Below the pieces are notes generated by a model, which saw only the letters and a program-made list of their open reading frames with translations, did not search any database and was not told where the DNA came from. A stretch of 64,000 bases of DNA. Origin: Manis javanica. Its lineage: Eukaryota; Chordata; Mammalia; Pholidota; Manidae. Positions 1-11,800 of this stretch are shown one piece after another. Position numbers and translations under genes: made by a program. The stretch covers positions 114,342,991 through 114,406,990 of the forward strand of contig NC_133166.1 of assembly GCF_040802235.1 (NCBI RefSeq), written 5' to 3'. Position 1 is the stretch's first letter, and each line of letters opens with the position of its first letter.

Positions 1-615
1 TCTGTGCCCCTGCCAGTCCTGGTGGTCAGCCACCCTTCCTCACCGCCCAGCTCCACCTGGCCTTCCCGGGGAGCCGCCCGCCTTCAGTCCCCTGTCCTTG
101 GAGCCCAGGCAGCCTGGTATGTAACTGTTCTCCCAGAAAGAGTGCCCTCCCTTCCAGAAAGGATCTGTCTCTGTCCTGGGGCGGCAGGTCCCTCTGCGCT
201 CTCAGAGCCGGTGGGCAGCGGGAGTGCAGCGGGGGAAGTACAGCTGCCTGCAAGCCGGCTGTGCTCACTCTTGGGGTCACTTTCTCCTTGGGGTTCTTAC
301 TGGTGGAGGCACAGGGTGAGGGCAGATAGCATGTAAAGGGAGCAGCTGTCTGGGCAGAGCACAGTCCTTTACCTCAACATCTCTTCTGCTCAAAACCCGG
401 AAACCATCCTCCTGCCCCCACTTACCTACAATTCCCAGGGTGAACCAGACCCCTGGGAGCTGTAGTTCCTACAAGAGGACAAGCGGTCAAGAGCAGGGCC
501 TGCAGGGCAGCAGGGACGCAAGGCAGGGGACGATGCACGGAGCAGAGGGGCGCTGTGCACCGTTCCCAGGAGTGCCGGCACCTGCCGCGCTCTGGGCTCT
601 CAGCCCTGCCCTCAG
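1..615. other. Single-copy left flank of the duplication
   Basis: GC-rich sequence outside the duplicated unit. I see no exon with family homology, no long conserved reading frame and no recognisable repeat. Homology with the second unit begins at about 616. Confidence 0.6.
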
Positions 616-1336
616 CTGCCACACTCCCTGCGTGTCTCAGACATGCGAGTAGAGGCTGTGGCCAAACTTCCCCACGAGGCTCAGGCCAGCCAGGTCCCCT
701 CTAGGGTTTCAGGCTCAGCAGTCACAGCCCCACGCGTTGAAAACAAGAGCCCAGGGCATTCCAGAGGAGCTGCGTGACAGCTGTTCAGCCGGGTCTAGAG
801 CAGAGGTGGCATCCTCTGTGGCCCTGGATTGGGCACGGACAGCAGATCCTGACCCTCTGACTGCCAGGTGTTGGGGGAAGCCACGTACCCTATTGAAACC
901 CCACATTCTCTTTCCTCAAGCACCGGTCTGGATTCTCTGGCTTCCATTCTGCCGTAGGCCCCCAGAAAGACGGGGGTGGGGGGAGGAATAGACAATTGAC
1001 TCCAGGCGACAGAAAGTCCCCAGGCCCCCAGGTGTGCGTGTGCAGCTCAGACATGACCCAGGGTGACTCACCAGGAGGTCTCAGCTCCTCTCTCAGTTAT
1101 GTCGGGGTTGCCTGGTCCCTGCCTGCACTCATTAGGGGGCACCTTGGGATTTCAGAGCAGAAACCCCTGGCTGGGTTTGCACCTATGGAGGGAAGTAGGC
1201 CGGGGGCTGGTTCAGATGCAGGCACATCCTCACAAGTTCCTGGGAGTTCTGTTTTGGGGGCCGCCTGCCATAGTTGTGATCTGAGGAAAACACTTCAGCC
1301 CTTCCTCGCACAGACATATGGATGTTACTGTTGCAG

Positions 1337-1434
1337 TTAACGAGAAATCGAAGGTTATCGGAAAAGGCTTCCAAGATGTAGACAACAGGGAGGAAGTTAT
1401 TTGTCAATTCAGATTTGGTAACAAGAAATTCCCG
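1337..1434 (+). pseudogene. ANTXRL: Fossil ANTXRL exon 10 (Ig-like domain), unit A
   Basis: An orphan exon lies about 1.2 kb upstream of the gene's exon 1. It has an intact acceptor (ttgcag) and donor (gtaagt) and an open frame that includes KVIGKGF, EEVICQFRF and NKKF. It aligns with live exon 10 at 9361-9453 ([15 protein letters not shown]), and flanking intron homology runs from about 1096 to 1590 against about 8998 to 9665. Some residues (GFQ, EVIC) look closer to my memory of human ANTXRL than live exon 10 does. It is 98 nt long against 93 nt, so its exit phase differs and it would not splice in frame to exon 11. It is best read as a relic of an older, otherwise lost ANTXRL copy. An alternative 5' exon is possible but unlikely. 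Confidence 0.8.
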
Positions 1435-1599
1435 GTAAGTAGGCCCTCCTTTCCTCCAGTGACAACCGTCCCGCATCGGGCTGCCTCCCCACAGTGAGCC
1501 CAGCTTGGACACCTGCCAGTGACACCCAGGAACTAATCCGTCCCCAGCACCGCCGGGCACCAGGGAGTAGCCTTCACTGCAGCCCACGCTGGGATTGGG

Positions 1600-1750
1600 G
1601 CAGGGTGGCCCTCAGAGCTGCGTCCCCCTCTGTGCGCCCCTGCCTGCACCCAGTAGGGGGCACCTGGGCATTTCAGATCAGAAACCCGTGGCTGGTTTTG
1701 CCCCGAAGGAGGGAAGCAGGGCGGGTGCCTGATGTTCCCTGGTGGGAGTG
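1600..1750 (+). repeat. Extra partial copy of ANTXRL intron 9 sequence, unit A
   Basis: This stretch (gcccctgcctgcacccagtagggggcac... then atttcagatcagaaacc) matches the segment at about 1113-1200 and the live intron 9 segment at about 9013-9095. Three versions of the same intron piece therefore exist within one unit, suggesting repeated older local duplications. The unit B twin is at about 29145-29295. Confidence 0.7.
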
Positions 1751-2343
1751 GTCCAGACAGCAGATTCAAATCCCTCCAAATGTATCTACATATGTAACTT
1801 TGTTTTGCTAAAATACTAAGAGAGGTTTAGGAGAGTGGAGAATGTATGATATGATTCCAGAATTTACATGAAAGAGCAAGTGGGTTTTCCATGGAGGAAA
1901 GTCAACCCGTGCCCGCTCAGACATCTCTGAATTTCTAATCCACAGAACCTGTGCGCATATGAAATTTTTCTGCTTTATGTCCCTAGGTCTGCGATGGTTC
2001 AATACACAGAGCAGATAACTGGAATGTCCCGCATTCACAAAGGACACTGGCCTGCTTTCACAGCCTTCTTCTAGATCCTTCTATCCCTTGGGTGACTTCA
2101 GTGTCCCCACAAATAAACTTAGAGCATTCTTCTCTCCACCTCCCCACACTCAGTGATGTCTGTGTGGAGGCCCCCTCAGCTGCCCTCTGTCAGTTTACCA
2201 AAGGGCCGGGTTTCCTTGAAATTGTAGACTCCCTGGGAGGGTTTGGGATAAGGGACAAATGGAGGCCTCATCTTACTGCCCCTTCAAACTCCTGCCTGGG
2301 GATGCCCACAGGGAGAGCACCCGGCAGAGCTGCAGTTCACAAG

Positions 2344-2412
2344 GTCACCAGGGCAACCTATTGTCCATCATAATGGACCTACGTCAGCAGGGCGGGGTGA
2401 AGGTGCATAAGT
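2344..2412 (+). promoter_or_regulatory. Predicted ANTXRL core promoter, unit A: X-box, CRE-like site, TATA-like box
   Basis: The sequence shows GTCACC-AG-GGCAAC at 2344-2357, a perfect match to the RFX X-box consensus GTNRCC(N0-3)RGYAAC. A CRE-like TACGTCAG follows at about 2380-2387 and a TATA-like CATAAGTA at 2405-2412, about 240 bases before the start codon. RFX2 sites together with CREM-type sites and weak TATA boxes are typical of spermatid genes, and RFX sites also mark ciliary genes. Testis expression is an inference. Transcription would begin near 2435-2445, leaving a leader of about 210 bases. Confidence 0.6.
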
Positions 2413-2651
2413 AGCGGGGCCATCACCCCACAGCCCACCACTTGCTACTTGGACCCACAGGGCAGGTATCAGGTGGCTGCTGGCAGGTGCAAGGTATACT
2501 GATCAGAGCGTGAGTAGAGCTGAGGTCGGGAGTGCCGAGGACCCTGAGCCCGCGAGGAAGCAGAGGAGGTGTTAGCCTGAGGTGGCCTGCAGTTTACGGG
2601 GCCCGCCTGGGCCCCCAGGGACTGGGCCGAGGCAAGAACAGCGGCCCCAGG

Positions 2652-2836
2652 ATGCGGGGCCCCATGCTGGTGGTGTTCCTGCTGCTGCTGCCGCCATCTC
2701 CGCTCCCGACCACCAGGAGCACCCTCCGCTACCCCACCCAGGACCAAGGTCACGACCCCAGCTCCAGGCTCCAGGAGAGCCCAGCAGATGGGGAATCCTG
2801 CTGGAGCACTTACGACGTGTACTTCGTCCTAGACTC
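2652..2836 (+). CDS. ANTXRL: ANTXRL copy A exon 1: signal peptide and start of vWA domain
   Basis: The ATG at 2652 begins [15 protein letters not shown], a short basic start followed by a hydrophobic core, as in a signal peptide. A low-complexity linker follows, then the first vWA strand YDVYFVLD. The donor gtgagtg splits a Ser codon (phase 2), as exon 1 does in the family. The copy B equivalent, 30197-30381, is identical. Confidence 0.87.
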
Positions 2837-5800
2837 GTGAGTGGCCCACCTGCTCTAGTCGCTGCCATAGAACAGTGCTGTCCCTGGGGTCAGTAGGGGG
2901 CCCCAGGCTCTGAGAGAGGGAAGCAGGGACTGTCCGATCACATCTGCGGACTCCCTGGGGCAGAAAGAATGCCCCAGGCATTTGTTCCCTGGGACTTTCC
3001 TCTTGAAAAGGATTGAAGGCCACCATGTGGTTTCTAGAGGACTCAGTCCCTCCAACCACATGGCCCAGATCTGTGGCCTGCATGCCCCTTAATCAGCAGG
3101 CGGGGAAATTGCTGTGCTGGGATTGGGGTTCCTGGGGTTCCTGCGTCTCTGTGTCTCCTGCTGCTTTGGGGTTCCATGTGTGCGTGATCTTTCCGTCCCT
3201 CTCTGTATAAAAGGTGGTGGTCACTTCAGTCTCCACTCTTCTTCAGGGTGAAAGACTCTGCGTGTAAGTGTAGATCTGGTGGAGAAGGTGACTTCAGGCT
3301 CTCTCTACTCCACCATTTACCCAGAATCCTGTTTCACTGGCTCTTGTTACCATTTTTGGCTTAAAGCCTATTTTATCTGATTTAACTATGGCTGATTTCT
3401 TCTGATTTCCGCTTGCATAGAATTTCTTCTATCACTTCACTTTTAACCGACATATATCTTTAGAACTGAATGAGTCTTTTGTAAGCAGCAAATATTTGGG
3501 TTTTATTATGTACTCAGCCACCCGGTGCCACACACATTTAGAGTGATGCTTGGTGTGTAAGGCCTGGCTGTATCATCTTATTGTTTGCTTTCTGCTCCTC
3601 TTATATTTTCTTGTTTCTTTTTCCCTCGGTTTCTGCCTACCTTTGTAGATTGTTTTCCATGGAAGTATAGTGTTTCCAGTTTAAGCCTCTGTTTGGTCAG
3701 TGTTTCTTTGTGGAAACTAAGGTTTAGAGCTTCCAAGTCTGTCTTTTTCACACTTCATGCCACTAGTTTGTCTGTAATTTCATTTTTAAATTTATCAAGG
3801 AAATGCTTGAACATAAATTTAAGATAGAACACATTAGAAATGCGCACACACACACACACGCACGCACACACACGCACACACACGCGCGCACACACACACA
3901 CACGCACGCACACACACGCACACACACACACACGCACACACACGCACACCTTGAGGCTCTTGCCCACACCACCCCCTTCTGATCCTCCTCTTCAGAGACA
4001 GCCATTTGCAAGTATTCCAGATTTTATTTTTTTGACATTGTGACCATGTATCTAATAACGTGTTTATACACTACAGCATGTTTATACTTTATGCTGTTTC
4101 TTGCTGCTTGAGGTTACATATTCTCTGTGATCTCCTTACTGGGGAAGAAGAGAATTTAGCTTTGTTACATCTCAGCTCCCTTATATGATTCTGCTCTGTA
4201 CTTCCACTCTCCCAGAAGAGTTATATCACCAGGATGTTTTGGCCTCGAGGTTTAATTGTGGAGCTGCCTATTGATGCCCGTGTCTCCATTCTCATTTAGG
4301 AGGGGGGCACTGAATCGTGGCTGGAGCCCTGAGTGCCAGAAGCCCACGCGTCTGCCCTGTTCCCTACTGCCTCCTTGCTGGGGAACGTAGGGCCCTGTGG
4401 CTGCCTGTGAGCTCTCACATTCTTGTGTTATAGAATCTGGAGGCTTTACCGACCAATGCATCCCTCCTCATTTCCTAACATTCCCAGGTAGCAGGATCAA
4501 CCACCCGTGTTTGCCACCAAAGCCCCTCATCCGAGAAGTCCCCTGTCCCCTCCCACGCAGGGTGGATCGGTCAGTGGCTGCCACTCACATTGAATGAAGT
4601 CACCACGAGGGTAACCCAGTGATTTCTCTCCCGGTGCTGTGGTGGCTTCAGCTATTTCAGGAGCTGGGGGCCCTCACGGAGGAGCCTGCTAAGGGCCTGT
4701 GGAAGGCAGGGAAGGCAGCAACTCTGCTCACATGATACATGCACCTCCGTCTCTGACTCACGTCTTCTTCTTTTTCAGATCACAAGGTGTACACAACTGG
4801 ATGTTCACACAGAGCTTTGTGCGGGATTTGGTGAACAGATTTAAAAAGTACGGCTCTTCAGCTCTGTGTTGCAGGGCGTTTTCCTCTCTGAGTGCCTTGC
4901 TGTTTAGATGCAGTAGACCCGGGCCTGCCTCAGGTCGCAAAGCTCAGGGCAGTGTTCCAAACAGGAGAGAAGGACAGATCACACTTGTTTCCTAAGATCT
5001 CTGCAGCCCTGCGTGGCTCCTTCCTGGGGGTCTGTCCTTGTTTTCAGGGGCACATCTTCCCTGGAGGCCCTCACAGATTAGGAAATATGAATGGCTGAGG
5101 AGGGAGCATAATTTCTTTGAGGCGAGGGGGAGGGAGGTGGGGAAGATCGTCCAGGGAGGAGGAGAAGGGAAAGGACCAAGAATCTGTCAGGAGGGGAGAG
5201 GGGCGGCCAGCGAGGGAGGCCCTCGTGAAGAGCAGGTAGCTGCCTGTCTCCTGTGCACGCAGCAGCCCTGTGCGCGTGTGTGTGAGTGAGAGAGAGAGAG
5301 AGAGGCAGAGAGGGAAACAGACTTCCGGGCTTTGGGTCCGCAGGGCGCTCTGCCGCACTCTGACAGGAGGGCTGCGCGCCTGCCGGGCCTCATGATCCTT
5401 CACTAAAGTGATGAGAACTTGTGGAGTCCAGGAAATGGGCTCCACACTAAGAGACAGAACGGAGAGCAGGGAACTTGGGGGGCGCCCCCTGCCTGTTGCA
5501 CATCAGCCTGTGTGAAACACTCAAATGCCCATGTTTCCTCCCAAGCCCTGAACAACGCATGTCATTCATTACGTACTCGATGCACGGCCATGTCAATATG
5601 CAGCTGACCTCGGACAGGTAAGTGTTTCATTGATCCCCTAGAGCAGACCCAGCGATCAGGCCACAGGGAGGGCCAGGGAGCAGAGGGGGCCCCTGAGCCA
5701 CACCGAGGAGCGCACGGGTGTGAAGGCACGGTGTCCTGGGCCCTCCCCTCTCTGCCCACCCTGACCTTCAGCCCTGGCCACGGGGGCCCCGCTGCCCCCT

Positions 5801-8800
5801 GTGCACTGGCCCTGGCCGGACCCTGTGCTGGTAGGCAGACTCCTCCCCTCCGAGCCCAGCCCTCCGTGCTCTACCCTTTCCCTAGAGCAGGCCGACTGCG
5901 AAGATTCCCAGATCAGGTGGAGCAGATGTGGGGGCCTCTAGGGACACAGCCTGGCACCTGCGGTTGTGTGTCACTTTCTGCCCCGGGCCACTGGGGAAGA
6001 GGGGACAGTCAGAACCAGGGACGAACGGATGGTATCACCCAAGTGTGGGTGCTGCAGTGGAGGGGAGCGTGTTCCCCCTGAGTCTGGTGAGGGGAGCCCA
6101 GGAGTGGGTCCTGAACACCAGGCTGGGGCAGGGTGCTGGAGGAAGGCCCCGTGGGCCTGCATCCCAGGAGGGTCTAGGCGGGAGGCGGGAGGGGATGGAG
6201 CTTCTGAGTAGCAGGGAGGTTCAGATTCTCATGGAGGAAAATGGCTGGGAGTGGGAGGAGCAGCAGACGGCCCGAGGACCGTGCACTGGAGGGGCCCAGG
6301 GCCCGTGGACAGGAGGGGCCACGGTGACCTTCCCAAGCTCTGCCTTAAGGGTGGGAGAACAGTGTGCCCTCACCAGGGCCCCCGGGGGGCGGTCGTGCTG
6401 CCAGTCACACTGTGATGGAATCACACTTGGCATCTCCCCATACTCACCGGGGGCAGTCAGGGTGTATCCCGGGGTGAGGTCCCCAGTTCTGCACGGCTTA
6501 GACAGAGCTGAGCGCAGAGAGCCCAGGCCACACCTATGGGGCTAGACAGACGCGTGCCCTCCCCACCCCACTCACCGGATACGGGACTGGGACGGTGGGA
6601 ACCAGGCCAGCCAATGCCAAAGGCACGGGGCAGAGGGCCGGGCCAGGGCTGCTTGACGTGGCCCTCACCCGTCCCGGAAGGGCTGCTCGTGCAGACGGAC
6701 AAGGACAGCCTGGGGCCGCTTGTAAGAGGCAACCCCTCATTCCATCTCCCACCTGCTCTGATTTTTTCTTTTCAGAAATAAAATAAACACTGGTCTTGTC
6801 GATCTGTTGAATGTCATACCTTCAGGAGCCATAAATATGCAGCACGGATTGAAAAGGGTACGGAATCTAGATTTCTGGGATGTGCCTCTGCTTTATGAGG
6901 TTGGCAGAGGGTCATCACTGGGTCGTCTCACTGTCCCCCCCCAACATCTTCCTTCCTTTTGCTGCAGGCGAATGAGCAGATGGAAAGAACACGTGCTGCA
7001 GGTAAGGGAGCTGCTTCCTCCTTCCTGGCGGTGGAGTCCCGGGAAAGAGCCAGGCCTGGGCCTTCCTGAGGCCGGGGCGGCCCTGCCCAGGCCGCGTCCT
7101 GGCGCTGACGCCGGGACCAGCTGCTTGCCCTCTCTGAGCGGCAGCCTCCCGCTCTGAGGGGTGGGGCTGAAAGCCACCCCGTGATGTTCCGCAGCACAGC
7201 CAGGGGTCACGCGGACGACGCCATGGTTCCTAGGAAGTGGGGGGCGCTGGCCCTGGAGCCGGGCTGCAGGAAGGAGAGAGGGGGAGACCCAGAGGGTCCT
7301 GGAGCGGCGGGGCCTCAGGGTGAGGAGGGAGCCCGCGCTTCCCCCTGCTGAGCAGGCGCTCCGCCCTGACTCCTTCTCCCTCCAGCTCCTGCCCTTGGGC
7401 TGAGGCTCCTGCTCTGGGTCTCCCGCAGTGTGAGCGACTGTGCCTGTCCCAGGAGCATCCTCACCTTGGCTGTAGGGTCTAGGGAAGCTGTGTGGCCCCG
7501 GGAGAGGCACTGAGCCTGGGAGGGGTTCTACTGCTCACCTGCCTCTTACTCGAGCCCTGAGCCTGGGTGTGCAGGTGCCCGCGGGAGAGCTGTGGGTGAG
7601 GCCCAGAGCTGGAACGGGCCTGCGTGGCCGGGCGGGAGTCGCGCACAGTAGGGGTGCCCCCTCCTGTTTTTGCTCTCCTGGAAGGCTGGTGCTTGTCCTG
7701 TGAAATTGCTGGAGTTGCCTTTCAGGGCTAAGGTTGTGCCATCTGGGAGAAGTGACAGTTCTGTAGGAGGAACCCTAAGCTGGGCTCAGTCTCCTCATCT
7801 GCAAAGTGGGTCCTGGGCTGGAGGCCCTCCTTGTTGCATGATAAGCTGCAAAGCCTTCCAGGCATGTGGGTGGCAGGTGCTCAGGTCGGGGTGGCCTCTC
7901 CCCAGGAGGGTGAGGCGTGGGGAGCAGTGCTCGGGTCCTGGAAGCCTGTGGCCGTTGCTCTCATTGACCCAGTCACGCCCTGCCTCTCCCGCAGGAGAGA
8001 GGGTCCCCAGCCTCATCATCGCGCTGACAGGTGGACCACTCCTACCAGAATCCTTTGCGGAGACAAAAGTTGAAGTGAGTTAAGCCCATTGTTACCAGCC
8101 TTTGGGTCCACATATTTGGACCAAATTTATTATACCCAACACTTCCTCTTTCTCAGGCTGAAAAATCCAGGCAGTTGGGGGCAACTCTGTATTTCGTGGG
8201 TGTGCAAGATTCCCAGAAATACCAGGTAATTCTGAGCAGCGAAAGGGGGGTCCCTTGGGAGCCTCGCAGGGGAAAGCTTCAAAGACGGCGCTCTCAGGGT
8301 CGCCCAGACGATGGGCCTCCACCCACCAGGAGGTCCCTGGGGAGTACGGGGGGGCCTGTCCGCTGAGGCTGGGCCCAGGGAGTTGAAAGATGTGCAAGGT
8401 GGCCGTTCAGAATGAGTAGCAAGTGTTGTGTAAGACCTACACAGCAGAGGTGAGCGTGGAAGTGTTTTCCCTCCCCTGAGCGGGGGCTGCTGGAGGTGCC
8501 GGGGTGTAGCCCTCCGTGTCTGTGTCCTGGGATGGGGACCTCTGGGTCATCACCCCTGGCTGTGGGCCCAGGCTGTCTCCTCTCCCTTTCAGCTCCTGGA
8601 AATTGCTGGCACAGTGGGTCATGTGCTTGCAGTGGACACCGGATACAGCGGACTGGAAGACATCGTTGACCCCGTGAGTGAGGGGGCATGGAGGGGGCTG
8701 CACGCCGCGCCCCCGCCGTCCACGCCCGTGACCCTGCCACTCCTCTCTCTCTCTACTGCAGCTCATAGCCAGGTCTTGTGTAGAGATTACGTCTCTGGAC

Positions 8801-11800
8801 TTCTCCTCTCTCTGCACTAGAGGTAATAACTGGGGTCGCTGTTGTAAACGCAGGAGTGTGTGTGTGTGTGTTTTGTGAATGTGCCATGTGTGTGGTGGGA
8901 GTGTTGTATGTGGTTCCAGTCTGTGTGGTGTGTATGAGCGCACCGTGTGTGTGTGTGTGTGTGTGTGTGGCACGTGTGGTGTGAATGTGTATAATGTCAC
9001 CGTTGCCTGGTCCGTGCCTGCACCCATGAGGGGGCACGTTGGGATTTCAGAGCAGAAACCCCTGGCTGGGTTTGCGCCTATGGAGGAAACTAGGCTGGGG
9101 GCCTTTAATGGATGGACTTCATGGGTCATGGGAAGTGGGGAGAGGCACCTAAGGCTGCACCCAGCCCAGGCTCCCGGGAGTACGCCATCAATGACCGAAA
9201 GGAGATTTGGCCAGGGGGTTGCCCAGATGTGGGTTCAGCTACAGCTGCACGCTCCAAAGGTTCATGGGAAATCTGTTGTGGGGGTGGCCTGCCATAGCCG
9301 TGATCTGAGGGAAATACCGCCGCGCTTCCCCACACAGACGTCTGGATATTACTCTTGCAGGGAAAAAGACCGTCAAGGTTATTGGAAAAGGTTTGCAGGG
9401 CGTTCGCAACGATGACGTTGTCTGTCAGTTTCGCACTGGGAAGGAAATCATCCGTAAGCAGCCCCTCCTGTCCCCCGGTGGCAGCTGTCCCCCAGCAAAT
9501 CAGGGCCCATGCTGGCCATTCACTGTGCACACCCCAAAAACCAGTAGCATGGACGGTGGAAGGGGTCACTGGCTGATCGCCTGGGCACCTGCCGCTCGTG
9601 CCCAGGACTGAATCGATCCCCAGCACCGTCATACCCCCGGGAGCAGCCTGTCCTGTAGCCCTGGCGGGGTGTGGGGTGGGGTGCACCCTAAGAGATGCAC
9701 CCCCACCCTTTCCTGGGCTCTCCCTTCCCTTGGGAGGCAAGGACTCGAGTCCATTAGTCTGTGGGAGGGAAGTCGACGCAGCCCCAGGGCTCTGAGTCTC
9801 TGCCAGGTCTGCCAGGATGGTGTGTTCACTTGAGATTGAAAGATGATGCCATAAAAAACCCTAAAGGCTCCACTCCAAAACTACTAGAACTAATATCTGA
9901 ATTCAGCCAAGTCTCAGGATACAGAATTAGTACACAGAAATCTGTTGCATTCCTATACCCTAATGATGAACTAGCAGAAAGAGAAATCAGGAAAACAATT
10001 CCATTCACAACTGCATCAAAAAGAATAAAATACCTAGAAATGAACCTAACCAAGGAAGTGAAAGACACTCTTAAGAGAAATTAGAGAGGACACTCCTAAA
10101 TGGGAATTCATCCCGTGCATGTAATACTGGTTTGAAAACTCCTTTCCAGTCGCTCATGCCTGTCCAGGCCCCTCTGCGTGCTGGGCTGCCGTCCCATCCT
10201 CCTCCTCTCCGGACTGGGCACATCCAATGGGAAAGTCAGTTTGCACCGCTTTGGGTATTTTTGCCCATTTACTCCTAGCCTTTCCCCACCCAGACACCAA
10301 TCCTTTCCCCTGAGCATACTTAGCATTGAGTTTTCATTCTGAGCTCCAACAAAGGGGTAAGAATGTTCAGAAGGTCGCAGCTGATCTGACAGTCGGGTCA
10401 GCAGCACGGCACTTGTTGTGAGGCAGGTGCTCCCAGGCAGGCAGAGAACGGGAGCCGACATCCGCCAAGGGGCGAGCTCTGCTTGCCAAGGGCCACAGGA
10501 GGGGCGTCGGGGATGTGGGGACACGTCCATTGACATTATTTGCGTGTCACTTTCTTCCAGGAATGAAGGCTGTATCGGTGGAAGACACCTCCATTACCTG
10601 CCCAGGACTGGAGATGAATAATCAGGGCCGGTAAGCGTAAAGCTCAGGGAATGTGGTCAGTTATGGGCACTATGGCGGGACCAGCGTGCGTGATGCGTCC
10701 TCTGGAGGAGCTGCTCACACCAGTTCTGGGAGGGCTCAGGGCTTCCTCTGCACCCACCTATGCGGGTGGTCCCCTGAGGGGCTGTGATCCCCTGTCACCC
10801 AGGCTCTGTCAAGGAGGGCAGGATGCAGGAGGTGCCGGGCCCCAGGGACGGTACCTGTGGCCCAGGCACCTTTCAGGGCCAAGCCAGCATGCTCTGTCAT
10901 GGAAAAGAGTTTGGGAGGTGACACCAAACAGCCCGCCTCGCCACTTGGCCCGTGGCCACGAGGGCATCTGGGCCCTGCAGGGCTCCTCACGGCCTGCTCA
11001 GCCTTCATTGCACAGGGGGCCTCATCTCCCCTGGGGTGGGCCCTCCTGCCCCGTGCTGCCCCCTACTCGGGGTCCTGAAGGCCCGCTGATCAGAGCCGTT
11101 ACAACGAGGACCACGGTCGGGAGCAGGTTTAGCCAAGCGCATGCACGGTGCTGTCTGGGCTGCGGGTCACCGACTGGGCTGCAGGTAACCATCTGCCCTT
11201 TCTGTGTTCTAGCGCCGTCCTCATCGATATCAGCCTGGATAATGGCCTCACCTTCATCAAGAAGGATTTAGAGATCAGCAGGAGGACCTGTGCGATGTCC
11301 AGGGTGAGACTGCTGCCACCCCCTGGGACTGTACTCTGTCCATCCCCAGACAGGGAGACACACTGGGAAGCCAAAGGCAGGAACAGTGTCCAGGGCAGGC
11401 CAAGCAAGTCGCTTGGGCAGCTGGGCACCTGGGCAGCACCTCACAGCCACGGCAGCCCCTGAGCCTTTCCCTGGGGAGCGGTGCCCCCGCTCAGGCTGCA
11501 GAAGTGTCCTGGGGGTACCCCTGTGAAGGTGTCTGCGGCTGTGCAGCTCCTCTGCCCTGTTGCAAGCCCAGGTTCCCTGAAGGCACATGGCACCCCGCAC
11601 TTGGAGCTCCAAGCAGACTCTGGGACAGTGCTGAGAGGGGCCCCATGACTTCCACCTTGCCGCCTCCCTGGCCTGGGTCTCCTGGTGGGGAGTTCAGAGC
11701 TCCCTCTGGGTCTGGCTTAGGTGGGGGTGGAGGCTGGAGGCTGTGTGCAGGGAGCTAAAGTCCAGGCCCTCAAAACTGGGGTCCCAGACCCAGGAGCCCT

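Noticed and set aside
3755-4043. Open frames made of Cys-Val or Thr-His repeats
   Set aside because: Direct translation of the CA microsatellite. The same holds at 31300-31588, 27713-28322 and 8753-9129.
9761-10084. 107-codon frame as a host gene
   Set aside because: It is a piece of L1 ORF2 inside an ANTXRL intron.
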